Shown here in pieces: positions 56,113-64,000 of a DNA stretch of 64,000 nucleotides. Both the position numbers and the translations under genes were made by a program. The notes beneath the pieces were generated by a model. It was given only the letters and a program-made list of their open reading frames with translations. It did not search any database and was not told the origin of the DNA. How positions within the stretch are numbered: position 1 is the first letter of the stretch; each line of letters starts with the position of its first letter. The stretch comes from GWF2-33-9 sp964500435. Lineage in GTDB: Bacteria; Bacteroidota; Ignavibacteria; Kapaibacteriales; UBA2268. Location: positions 62,001 through 126,000 of the forward strand of contig CAZCNL010000002.1 in assembly GCA_964500435.1 (NCBI GenBank), written 5' to 3'.

Positions 56113-57720
56113 ATGAATAGAATTAAATCCAAAATTTCAACAAAAAACCCAGAATACAAGCAAAATTTTGAAAATTCGCTTGAATTAGTCAAAGTTTTAA
56201 AGGAAAAAATTAATATTACGAAATTAGGCGGTCCCGAACACGCTCGTAAAAAGCATACTGATCGTGGCAAGCTTTTGCCCCGTGAGCGTGTGATGAAATT
56301 ACTGGATAAAAATTCTCCGTTTTTAGAATTATCGCCATTGGCTGCAAATGGAATGTATGACGACCAAGCTCCTGGCGCTGGTATGATTACAGGAATTGGC
56401 ATAGTGAAAGGACGTGAAGTTATGATTGTCGCTAACGATGCAACCGTCAAAGGTGGAACGTATTTTCCGATGACAATAAAAAAGCACATACGAGCACAAG
56501 AAGTTGCTATTGAAAATAATTTACCTTGCGTGTATTTGGTTGATTCGGGTGGAATCTTTTTACCACATCAATCCGAAACATTCCCTGATAAAGACCATTT
56601 CGGGAAAATCTTTTATAATCAAGCCATAATGTCAGCCAAAAATATTCCTCAAATTGCTGTTGTAATGGGTTCTTGTACCGCTGGCGGGGCTTATGTCCCA
56701 GCTATGAGTGATGAAACTGTAATGGTTAAAAATCAAGCGACAATTTTTATTGGTGGTCCTCCTCTTGTGAAAGCTGCAACAGGCGAAGATGTAACAGACG
56801 AAGAACTCGGTGGTGCTGACGTTCATACCAAAATTTCTGGTGTCGCTGATCATTTAGCCGCAAACGATGAACATGCCCTCGATATTACAAGAAATATAGT
56901 TGAAAATATTCCTCCGAAGACAAAATTCAACATCTCTCGTGAGGAGCCCGAAGAACCATATTACCCCGCAGAAGAACTTTATGGAATATTACCTAAGAAT
57001 ATACGCCAGCCCTTTGATATGAAAGAAGTAATTGCTCGTATTGTTGATGGAAGCCGTTTTCAAGAATTCAAAGAAAATTATGGTAAAACTTTAATAACAG
57101 GATTTGCAAAAATTATGGGCTATCCTGTCGGTATTCTTGGAAATAACGGTGTTTTGTTTTCTGAATCGAGTTTAAAAGGAGCTCATTTTATCGAATTGTG
57201 CTCAATCCGAAAAATTCCTTTAATTTTTCTACAAAATATTACCGGATTTATCGTCGGTAAAAAATATGAACACGGAGGTATTGCAAGAGATGGTGCAAAA
57301 CTTGTTCATGCAGTGGCAAATGCACAAGTCCCCAAATTTACTGTGATTGTGGGCGGTTCTTATGGTGCTGGTAATTATGCAATGTGCGGGCGTGGCTATA
57401 ATCCTCGACTTCTGTTTATGTTGCCTCACGGGAAAATAAGTGTGATGGGTGGAGAGCAGGCAGCTGACGTACTCGCTACAGTAAAAATAAATCAACTCCA
57501 AAAAAGTGGCAAGGATTTAACTGATGATGACATTCGTTCAATTCGGGAGCCAATTATTGAGCAGTACGAAAACGAAGCAAGTCCATATTATAGTACAGCT
57601 CGTTTGTGGGACGATGGTATTATTGACCCAAAAGATATGCGAACTGTGCTCGGTTTGTCAATCGCAATGAGTTTAAATACACCAATTCCAGAACATAATT
57701 TTGGTGTGTTTAGAATGTAA
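56113..57720 (+). CDS. mccB: Acyl-CoA carboxylase carboxyltransferase, methylcrotonyl-CoA carboxylase beta type
   Basis: 535 residues, the standard MCC beta length. Transfers CO2 from biotin to an acyl-CoA, most likely 3-methylcrotonyl-CoA in leucine breakdown. LLPRERVMKLLDKNSPFLEL and VANDATVKGGTYFPMTIKKH are typical of MCCB rather than PccB. CVYLVDSGGIFLPHQSE, VMGSCTAGGAYVPAMSD and FLQNITGFIVGKKYEHGGIA are the CoA and biotin pockets. GGSYGAGNYAMCGRGYNPR is the second oxyanion region. No biotin carboxylase (mccA) or biotin carrier gene lies next to it, so its partner must be elsewhere. Confidence 0.9.
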   Translation: MNRIKSKISTKNPEYKQNFENSLELVKVLKEKINITKLGGPEHARKKHTDRGKLLPRERVMKLLDKNSPFLELSPLAANGMYDDQAPGAGMITGIGIVKGREVMIVANDATVKGGTYFPMTIKKHIRAQEVAIENNLPCVYLVDSGGIFLPHQSETFPDKDHFGKIFYNQAIMSAKNIPQIAVVMGSCTAGGAYVPAMSDETVMVKNQATIFIGGPPLVKAATGEDVTDEELGGADVHTKISGVADHLAANDEHALDITRNIVENIPPKTKFNISREEPEEPYYPAEELYGILPKNIRQPFDMKEVIARIVDGSRFQEFKENYGKTLITGFAKIMGYPVGILGNNGVLFSESSLKGAHFIELCSIRKIPLIFLQNITGFIVGKKYEHGGIARDGAKLVHAVANAQVPKFTVIVGGSYGAGNYAMCGRGYNPRLLFMLPHGKISVMGGEQAADVLATVKINQLQKSGKDLTDDDIRSIREPIIEQYENEASPYYSTARLWDDGIIDPKDMRTVLGLSIAMSLNTPIPEHNFGVFRM

Positions 57721-57855
57721 TTTTTGCAAAGCTTTAAGTATTTTTTCAAGTAACAAGATAATAAAAAAAATGAAGTAGAAAGTTTTAGGATAGCAAAAAT
57801 ATTGCGAAATAAGATTATATACTGGAGAAAAAAGAATTAGAAAACTTAAAACAAG

Positions 57856-57890
57856 AGGACTTTTAAAATATTGACTATTCTAAAAGTCCT
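57856..57890. terminator. Stem-loop overlapping the nusB stop, between convergent genes
   Basis: AGGACTTTTAAAATA (57856-57870) pairs with TATTCTAAAAGTCCT (57876-57890) with one mismatch and a 5-base loop. The right arm includes the last nusB codons. The T-run is short, so strength is uncertain. Confidence 0.5.
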
Positions 57891-58462
57891 TTGCCTTCTT
57901 TAATGATTTTACCTTGTTCGTTTAAATATGTTTTAACGGAATCCAAAAGTCCGTTAATGAACGTGGCACTTTTTTCGGTTGAATATTCTTTTGATAATTC
58001 GATTGCTTCATTAATAGATACTTTCACAGGTATTTCAACAAAATTGAGGAATTCAGTGATTGCAATGCTAATTATAATTTTATCGATAATAGCAATTCGA
58101 TTGAAATCCCAATTTTCAGAAAAGCGCACAATTAACTCATCTATCAGTTTTCTATTATTTATTGTTTTGTTTAAAAGAGAAATTGCAAATTCTTTTTCCT
58201 CGTCGCTCCATTTTATTGGTATATCAGCTTCCATTTCGACAATTTCATCGGGTTTAAATAACTTGCCACCTTTTTTCTTGAAATTATCATCAACGTTGAA
58301 GATGCGGTAAAAAATGTGGTTAAATAAATCGTCCAAAGATGTTTCGTGTGTAACTTCCAGTGCAAATAAGATTTGCATTACCTTAACTCTGACAAGTCGT
58401 CGACTACCGCTAATCGAGCGTGTCTTACTTAATGGGAATTCATCTTTTTTTGTTTCTTTCAT
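57875..58462 (-). CDS. nusB: Transcription antitermination factor NusB
   Basis: 195 residues, longer than the ~140 of E. coli because of an N-terminal extension and an insertion. RNA-binding protein acting with NusE (S10) in rRNA antitermination. SRRLVRVKVMQILFALEVTH is the conserved first helix, WDFNRIAIIDKIIISIAITE the core and KVSINEAIELSKEYSTEKSA, then TFINGLLDSV, the C-terminal signature. Its ATG overlaps the stop of the upstream SRPBCC gene (ATGA), so the two are translationally coupled. Confidence 0.95.
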   Translation of the reverse strand: MKETKKDEFPLSKTRSISGSRRLVRVKVMQILFALEVTHETSLDDLFNHIFYRIFNVDDNFKKKGGKLFKPDEIVEMEADIPIKWSDEEKEFAISLLNKTINNRKLIDELIVRFSENWDFNRIAIIDKIIISIAITEFLNFVEIPVKVSINEAIELSKEYSTEKSATFINGLLDSVKTYLNEQGKIIKEGKGLLE

Positions 58463-58935
58463 TTGCTCAAAGAACTTTTTGATGGAAATATTTCTTCTAT
58501 TTTCTTTTTTCTAAACTCAAAAATATAAATTAATTTCTTTTTAACAATAGAATTGATAAAAATTGTTGAAATTGGTGAAAATGGAATGGCATAATGAACA
58601 ATATCTTTCATTTCAACTTTATTTCCTATTTGACGGAAAAAGTGATGGTGATGCCAAAGTTTGTATGGTCCGCTTACTTGCTCATCGATAAAATATTCTT
58701 TTTCTTTGATGTTTGTGATTTTTGAGACCCATTTTGTTCGCAAACCCAACATAGGTCGCACTTTATATTCGATTAGCAAACCCTCGTACATTTTTTCAGG
58801 CACATCAGAGATAATAGTAAAATCTAAATCTGATGGGGTGATTGTACGTAAATTTTCTGGACGTGAGAAAAAACTCCAAGCTTCATCCAGTGTCGTATTT
58901 ATTATTTGCGTAAACTCTAATTTATTTAATTGCAT
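58459..58935 (-). CDS. SRPBCC-family ligand-binding/cyclase-like protein
   Basis: 158 residues from the ATG at 58935. An upstream TTG would add 12 residues that do not align with the fold. Helix-grip features: FTQIINTTLDEAWSFFSRPE at the N-terminus, LRTITPSDLDFTIISDVP, GLLIEYKVRPMLGLRTKWVS, and YKLWHHHHFFRQIGNKVEMK followed by DIVHYAIPF. This is the CDS that many Bacteroidota genomes call an SRPBCC cell-division-inhibitor-like protein. The ligand is unknown. It ends in an ATGA overlap with nusB. Confidence 0.85.
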   Translation of the reverse strand: MQLNKLEFTQIINTTLDEAWSFFSRPENLRTITPSDLDFTIISDVPEKMYEGLLIEYKVRPMLGLRTKWVSKITNIKEKEYFIDEQVSGPYKLWHHHHFFRQIGNKVEMKDIVHYAIPFSPISTIFINSIVKKKLIYIFEFRKKKIEEIFPSKSSLSK

Positions 58936-59037
58936 ATACTTATCAATTTTATAATTGCTAAAAAAATTCAAGAAAAAAAATAATATGAATAATATTATAG
59001 AAGAAAATGATTATCTTTTATTGATGTAATAATGAAA

Positions 59038-59059
59038 AGGCAGCCCATAAAGACTGCCT
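59038..59059 (-). terminator. Hairpin downstream of the DHOD-like gene
   Basis: AGGCAG (59038-59043) pairs with CTGCCT (59054-59059). On the minus strand the stem is followed by TTTTC, a short T-run, so it is a plausible but not strong terminator. Confidence 0.55.
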
Positions 59060-59084
59060 ACGTTTCCATATTCAAGTAATATTC

Positions 59085-60071
59085 TTATTTACCAGCAAAA
59101 TGTTTCATAAATTGATATCTTTCGTAAATTGCAGGATTAGAGTTGCCTTTTGAACTTAATTTGCCACGGAACTCGTCGATTGTGTTATATCCTTTTGTTT
59201 CCATCCATTTTTCAACATCGTTCAAAACAGTTTGTATTGATTTAATGCCTTGTTTATAAAAGAGTGAAGCTATTTGCACAGCGTTTGCACCCGCAAGTAA
59301 CAATTTAATAACTGCTTCGCCACTATGGACTCCGGTTGAAGCCGCAAGGTCGCAACTTACAATCGGTGAAAGCATTCCAATCCATCGCAAAGGAAGTGAG
59401 ATTTCTTCGGGACGACTATATAAGTCAGCAGGTATTACTTCCATTTTATTAATATCAATATCAGGATTATAAAAGCGATTGAACAACACAAGTCCGTCAA
59501 CTCCTGATTCGGACAAATTCACTATCGATTGTCCTAAATTTGAAAAGAAATAACTTATTTTTAAGGAAACAGGAATATTCACTGCTTTTTTGACTTCTTG
59601 GACTACATCAAAATATACATTGGTAAAATCGGCTGGTGAACGCTCTAAATCCGATGGCAAGATAAACATATTAAGTTCGAGCGCATCTGCTCCTGCTTCT
59701 TCTATTCTTGTTGCAAAAGTTGTCCATTCGCTCGCACTTACACAATTCACGCTTCCGATAACTGGAATCGAAACTGAAGTTTTTAAATCAGAAATAAGTT
59801 TCAAATATTTAGAAGTGCTATCCTCCATATCGGCAATATCGAAGAAATCGTATATTTCAGGATATAAAGTGCCAGGGCGATTTGTTTCGTGAATGCTTTG
59901 GTTTAATTCAGCCATAATTTCTTCTTCGAAAATTGACTTCACAACAACAGCAGCAATGCCGCTTTCTTCCATTTCTTTAATATCTTTTACTGAATTAGTT
60001 AATCCTGAGCTTGATGCAATTAGTGGATTTTTTAATTTAAAGCCCAAGTAGTTTGTTGATAAATCGATCAT
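59085..60071 (-). CDS. Dihydroorotate dehydrogenase-like flavoprotein
   Basis: 328 residues from the ATG at 60071 (a TTG 12 bp upstream is less likely). FMN-binding TIM barrel: LSTNYLGFKLKNPLIASSSG at the N-terminus, IPVIGSVNCVSASEWTTFA, ADALELNMFILPSD, NIPVSLKISYFFSNLG and GVDGLVLFNRFYNPDI, with a C-terminal GANAVQIASLFYKQGI. It resembles the DHOD-like proteins annotated in many Bacteroidota, whose substrate is unproven. The catalytic-base Cys/Ser loop of true class 1 PyrD is not obvious. No pyrimidine genes are adjacent. Confidence 0.88.
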   Translation of the reverse strand: MIDLSTNYLGFKLKNPLIASSSGLTNSVKDIKEMEESGIAAVVVKSIFEEEIMAELNQSIHETNRPGTLYPEIYDFFDIADMEDSTSKYLKLISDLKTSVSIPVIGSVNCVSASEWTTFATRIEEAGADALELNMFILPSDLERSPADFTNVYFDVVQEVKKAVNIPVSLKISYFFSNLGQSIVNLSESGVDGLVLFNRFYNPDIDINKMEVIPADLYSRPEEISLPLRWIGMLSPIVSCDLAASTGVHSGEAVIKLLLAGANAVQIASLFYKQGIKSIQTVLNDVEKWMETKGYNTIDEFRGKLSSKGNSNPAIYERYQFMKHFAGK

Positions 60072-60114
60072 TTTTAACTCCAAATTTTTAATATTTTTTT
60101 AATTTTATTTTTTA

Positions 60115-62226
60115 TTACTTTTCAAAAAATTCATTAACATAAACAATGCCAGGAACTTTTTTGATACTTTCGAATAATGATTTAACAGTTTCAATTTCTT
60201 CGGATTCTATTTGAATTTCTCCTTTAATTTTACTTTTTTCTAAATCATAAACAAATTTTGTTAATATTATGTTGTTAGTATTCAAAACTAATTGAGAAAT
60301 TTGCGAAATTAAACTATAATTTTCTTTTCCTGTAAAAGAAAGAGCGAATTTTTTAACATTTTCGTTTATTTCAACAAAAATTTTATCATTAACATTTGAA
60401 TTTTCTTCTTTTGGTATTTCCTTCAATAAATTTGCAAACTCTGATTCATCAGTAGATTTTTTAAACACTTTTTCACGTTCAGGCGAGAATAAACTATCCA
60501 CGACAAATTCAGCAAATGAAGATACATCAATACTTTCGTCGGCAATTGCAATGTAAAAATCTGTAATATTGTTAATATTAAACTCAGAAAGCAAGTTCAA
60601 AAGTCGATTATTATCTATAAAAAATTTACGTCTATCAAGTTCTTTTTTCCATCTATCTTTACCAATTTGTTCTTTACGGCGTGCTTCTTCTTTGAAAAAC
60701 TTTTGAATTTCATTACTTGCTTTACTTGTAATCACATAATTTAACCAATCTTCTTCTGGTTTTGCTTTATTTGAAACAATTACTTCGATTTTATCGCCAT
60801 TCCGTAATTGATAATCGATTGGCACCATTTTGCCGTTAACTTTTGCTCCAACAAAGTGATTACCAATTTCTGAATGAATTTTATAAGCAAAATCAAGCGG
60901 AGTGGAATTTACTGGCAAAGTAATGAATTCATTAGTTGGTGTATAAACATAAATTTCATCTGAAAATAAATTAGAACGGACTGAATCCAAAAGATGTTGT
61001 GTGTTTACTGCTTGGTGATTTTCGAAAATCTCTCGAACGACACCTATCCATTGTTGAATTTCTTCTTTTTCTAAAATTGAGTTTTTCGTTAAATGAGTTT
61101 TATACTTGAAATGTGCAGCGACGCCATTTTCCGCATATTCGTGCATTGCAAGTGTGCGAATTTGTATTTCTACGATTTTACCATTAATCCCAAAAACGGC
61201 GGTATGAAGTGATTGGTAACCATTTTTTTTAGGAACAGAAATATAGTCCTTGAAAGTTTCTGGTACAGGTGGATAAATTTGACATACTAAACCATAAACA
61301 TAAAAGCACATATTTGGGTCGTGAGTATTCAAAACTACTCTAATTGCAAACAAATCGAAGAGCTCATCTATGTTTTTTTGCCTCAAACGCATTTTATTAT
61401 AAATTGAAAAAATATGCTTTGCACGACCATATACTTCATAGCTTATTTTATTTCTTTTTAAAAAATCATCTTTATCTAATTTTTCTTTGATAGGTTCAAT
61501 AAATTTTTGTATAAAATCTTCTCGCTTTTCTTTGCTTTCTGATAAATAATTCACAATGTCGTTATACTCTTTTGGATTTAGTATCTTGAAAGCTAAATCG
61601 TCAAGTTCCCATTTCATATTACGCAGACCCAAGCGATTAGCGAAAGGTGTATAAATTTCAAAAGTTTCTTGGGCAAGTCTTCTTTGAACTTCGGGTTTAT
61701 AAAAATCAATATTACGCATATTTTGCAATGTATCTGCTAATTTTATCAAGATGATACGGAAATCAGAAGCAATTGCAATTAATAATTTTCTGTAATTTTC
61801 AATGTGTTCCGGATTATCCAAGGATTCTATATTCAAAGTATGAATTTTATGTAAACCATCGACAATATCGGCAACAGTTTTACCGAATATTTTATTTATA
61901 TAATCATAATCATATTTATCATCATTTTCCCAAATATCATGCAAAATGGCGGCTAAAATGGAATCTTCGTCCAATGGAATTTCTTTTGCAACAATCGTTG
62001 CAACAAAAATTGAATGCAAATATCGTGGTAAATTATTGACGTCAATTGCATCTTTATAAACGTCGTAATCAAGTTCAATAGCTTTTTTTATTCTTTTAGG
62101 ATCAACGACTATATGATTCGCTTTACATTGATTTAGCAAAATCTCCGTATCTTCTTCAAGGCTAACACCTCGAATATTTTCAGGCAAGTTCTTTTTTGTA
62201 AATATATTAAAAGATTTTGCAGCCAT
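60115..62226 (-). CDS. RelA/SpoT-homolog (p)ppGpp synthetase with a degenerate HD hydrolase domain
   Basis: 703 residues from the ATG at 62226. Domain order: HD (~40-195), synthetase (~245-385), TGS (~430-495), linker, ACT-like (~625-703). The synthetase motifs are intact: RAKHIFSIYNKMR, FDLFAIRVVL, YISVPKKNGYQSLHT and EIQIRT. The HD domain keeps the counterparts of H53, H77, D78, E81, D144 and N148. The E-D pair reads E-N (HDIWEN), and the Arg expected nine residues before the first His is Asp. Hydrolysis is therefore probably weak or lost (inference). It follows the DHOD-like gene's upstream side by 43 bp. Confidence 0.93.
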   Translation of the reverse strand: MAAKSFNIFTKKNLPENIRGVSLEEDTEILLNQCKANHIVVDPKRIKKAIELDYDVYKDAIDVNNLPRYLHSIFVATIVAKEIPLDEDSILAAILHDIWENDDKYDYDYINKIFGKTVADIVDGLHKIHTLNIESLDNPEHIENYRKLLIAIASDFRIILIKLADTLQNMRNIDFYKPEVQRRLAQETFEIYTPFANRLGLRNMKWELDDLAFKILNPKEYNDIVNYLSESKEKREDFIQKFIEPIKEKLDKDDFLKRNKISYEVYGRAKHIFSIYNKMRLRQKNIDELFDLFAIRVVLNTHDPNMCFYVYGLVCQIYPPVPETFKDYISVPKKNGYQSLHTAVFGINGKIVEIQIRTLAMHEYAENGVAAHFKYKTHLTKNSILEKEEIQQWIGVVREIFENHQAVNTQHLLDSVRSNLFSDEIYVYTPTNEFITLPVNSTPLDFAYKIHSEIGNHFVGAKVNGKMVPIDYQLRNGDKIEVIVSNKAKPEEDWLNYVITSKASNEIQKFFKEEARRKEQIGKDRWKKELDRRKFFIDNNRLLNLLSEFNINNITDFYIAIADESIDVSSFAEFVVDSLFSPEREKVFKKSTDESEFANLLKEIPKEENSNVNDKIFVEINENVKKFALSFTGKENYSLISQISQLVLNTNNIILTKFVYDLEKSKIKGEIQIESEEIETVKSLFESIKKVPGIVYVNEFFEK

Positions 62227-62310
62227 CAATTGAAAATGATTTTTAACCTAATTCCAAATTAAACAATTTTATTTGATTAATAATTGAAAATTTTATTATT
62301 GTTTTGATTT

Positions 62311-63405
62311 TTAAAATTCTTCAATTGGAATTAATTGCGTTCTCTTTTCTGAAAGTGCTAATTGACCGCAAGCTGCTTCAATATCACGACCAAAAGTTTC
62401 CCGAACAATACACGGAACACCTGCTTGCCGTAATGCACTTGCAAAAGATTGCATCTTTTCGATTGATGCTGGTTTTAATTCCTTCGCAATGCCATCAAGT
62501 TTAGTAAAACTTATATCATTAAAAGGAATAATATTTACTCTCGATGGAACTCGGCGGGCAATTTTTGTAAGACGCTTCACGTCCTCTGCCGTGTCGTTAA
62601 GTCCATCAAATACAATATACTCATATGTTATTGGTAGTTTCGTTACTTTGTAATATTCTTCGACTGCATCCAACAATACTTCAAGTGGGAAAGATTGATT
62701 AATCGGCATAATCTTATCTCGAATTTGATTATTAGTGGCGTGCAGGGAAATAGCTAATTTTACAGGTCTTGCTGATTTTGCCAATTGCTTAATTCTTGGT
62801 GCAATTCCAGATGTCGAAAGCGTTATTTTTTTTCGTGGAAATAACTCGTAAATTGGGTCGGTTAATATTTCTAATGCGTTGACAATGTTATTATAATTTA
62901 GCAGCGGCTCGCCCATCCCCATTATTACTATATTTGTGAGTTTTGTCTTCAAAAAATGTTCTACCAAAAATATTTGGTCAATTATCTCCGACACTTCTAA
63001 ATTCTTGTTAAACCCGATTTTACCCGTAGAACAAAAAGCACATCCAATTGAACATCCGGACATCGAGGAAATGCAAAGTGTTTCTCGTTCAATATTCTCG
63101 CTTGTATCATCAAACCACGGCATATAAACTGATTCTATCAAATTTCCATCACGTAACTTAAATAAAAATTTAATTGAACCATCTGCTGATTTACGAACAG
63201 TATTCATTTCCATCGAATCAATATAAAAATGTTCGTTTAAATAATCTTTCAAGAAAGATGGAATATTAGTTATGTCCTCGAATTTACGCTTCTTTTGCTT
63301 GTAAAGCGCCAATTTTATTTGTTCGGAACGAAAAGCAGGCTGCTTTAATTCCTGTAAAATTTCTCTTAATTTATTATTGCTTAAATCTTTTATACTTTGT
63401 TTCAT
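62311..63405 (-). CDS. rlmN: 23S rRNA/tRNA adenine-C2 methyltransferase RlmN
   Basis: 364 residues. Radical SAM enzyme methylating A2503 of 23S rRNA and A37 of some tRNAs. The cluster motif is SGCSIGCAFCSTGKIGFNKN (CX3CX2C). VIMGMGEPLLNYNNIV and TLSTSGIAPRIKQLAKSARP followed by VKLAISLHAT are family blocks. The catalytic C-terminal Cys lies in RDIEAACGQLA. ITYEYIVFDGLND is also diagnostic. It appears to be transcribed alone; a TTAAACGTTTAA palindrome lies 25 bp upstream of the start. Confidence 0.97.
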   Translation of the reverse strand: MKQSIKDLSNNKLREILQELKQPAFRSEQIKLALYKQKKRKFEDITNIPSFLKDYLNEHFYIDSMEMNTVRKSADGSIKFLFKLRDGNLIESVYMPWFDDTSENIERETLCISSMSGCSIGCAFCSTGKIGFNKNLEVSEIIDQIFLVEHFLKTKLTNIVIMGMGEPLLNYNNIVNALEILTDPIYELFPRKKITLSTSGIAPRIKQLAKSARPVKLAISLHATNNQIRDKIMPINQSFPLEVLLDAVEEYYKVTKLPITYEYIVFDGLNDTAEDVKRLTKIARRVPSRVNIIPFNDISFTKLDGIAKELKPASIEKMQSFASALRQAGVPCIVRETFGRDIEAACGQLALSEKRTQLIPIEEF

Positions 63406-63727
63406 TATATTATTTTCAATATATTAATATTTAAACGTTTAAGAAAAAATAATGTTTGACTATAAAGCAGTGCTAATTTAATTAAAAATCCATTTTTTAT
63501 TTACATTTTTTACTTGAAAGCTATTCGAGTACTTTTCAAATAGTTCCACAGAGAAAATTTGTGGCATTTTAAAATACTTGACCCACAATCAATATGTTTC
63601 AAATATGCAAGTTAATTTATCTTTTACAAAGATAATCACATTTTTTTTTAAAAAAATTATTTTTTTTGTAACTTTTTACTCTTAACTTTGTCTTTAATAT
63701 TATATAAACTTAAAAAAGGGTTCAGTA
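63406..63727. other. Intergenic region between rlmN and the last gene
   Basis: 322 bp with no gene. It contains the 12-base palindrome TTAAACGTTTAA at 63431-63442 and an AT-rich tract. TAACTTTG at 63683-63690 matches the TAnnTTTG -7 box for the gene at 63728, with a TTTG at 63665-63668 that is closer than usual (14-base spacer). No RNA gene or repeat is evident. Confidence 0.5.
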
Positions 63728-64000
63728 ATGAATAAAATTTTACTAATTTTTTTCTTTGTTTTATTTTCTTTAAATGCATTTGCGAAATGGGAACAAGTTA
63801 ATCAAATAACTGATGGAGACACTGTTTTATGTATTGCAACAAACAGTAACTATATTTTTGCAGGTGTAAAAAACAAAGGTGTCTTTGTTTCAACAAACAA
63901 TGGCACAAGTTGGAATATAGCTAACAATGGATTAAATAACTTAATTGTTCGAGCATTGGCGGCAAATGACCAATATGTCGTAGCAGGTACGGTAGGTGAT
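63728..64000 (+). CDS. Secreted beta-propeller-like protein (N-terminal part, cut by window edge)
   Basis: 91 codons from the ATG at 63728 to the window end, no stop. Signal peptide MNKILLIFFFVLFSLNAFA. The remainder shows two turns of a repeat with V.AIA.N.NYIFAGV and GVFVSTNNGTSWN, as in BNR/two-component-regulator or YCF48-like beta-propellers, common in T9SS cargo of this group. The full protein is not visible, so whether it ends in a sorting domain is unknown. Confidence 0.8.
   Translation, partial: MNKILLIFFFVLFSLNAFAKWEQVNQITDGDTVLCIATNSNYIFAGVKNKGVFVSTNNGTSWNIANNGLNNLIVRALAANDQYVVAGTVGD

Noticed and set aside
63461..63680. Possible small RNA in the A/T-rich gap before the last gene
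   Set aside because: No stable stem-loop or conserved structure could be recognised by eye.

Overview
The window is AT-rich bacterial chromosome, densely packed with genes on both strands. I see no rRNA, tRNA, CRISPR array, insertion sequence or intact prophage. Three large secreted proteins end in type IX secretion (T9SS) sorting domains. Several promoters fit the Bacteroidota TTTG / TAnnTTTG pattern, and Shine-Dalgarno sites are mostly weak. Together with a fused alpha/beta 2-oxoacid dehydrogenase, BACON domains and DUF4175/DUF4159, this points to the Bacteroidota/Chlorobiota group. An Ignavibacteria/Kapabacteria-like member is my best guess, and that placement is inference.

Layout. 1-5.6 kb: the start of a secreted protein cut by the window edge, a YqhD-like alcohol dehydrogenase, an esterase-like protein that has lost its nucleophile, a VanX-type D-Ala-D-Ala dipeptidase, and a PepSY membrane protein divergent from an Fe-S type Rrf2 regulator. 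5.7-18 kb: housekeeping genes (glycosyltransferase, secA, anmK, LysE exporter, monomeric isocitrate dehydrogenase, prfB with its programmed frameshift, lysA). 18-29.7 kb: a minus-strand block of surface proteins (subtilase, IgGFc-binding/ASH/cohesin-like T9SS protein, DUF5916 barrel) with a YgjP-like metalloprotease between them. 29.8-32.5 kb: UPF0316 plus an OPT transporter. 32.5-41.2 kb: a minus-strand run of ABC exporter, hydE, pdxJ, DUF4159 and DUF4175. 41.2-51.3 kb: M20 dipeptidase, purC, rodA, ilvE, uppP, coaD, ubiE/menG, MBL hydrolase and fused E1. 51.5-56 kb: an outer-membrane barrel, a small L7/L12-like membrane protein and a striking repeat protein with four nearly identical BACON units. 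56.1-64 kb: mccB, nusB, an SRPBCC protein, a DHOD-like protein, an RSH (p)ppGpp enzyme, rlmN and the start of a secreted beta-propeller-like protein.

Themes. Cell-wall and lipid-carrier genes recur (ddpX-like, anmK, rodA, uppP, lysA). Branched-chain amino-acid metabolism is represented by ilvE, the fused E1 and mccB at separate loci. I found no single unmistakably new multi-gene system. The strongest leads are the mosaic repeat protein at 53.6-55.9 kb, the RSH enzyme with a degraded hydrolase site, the pseudo-esterase, and two large palindromes at promoters (Rrf2/PepSY and hydE).
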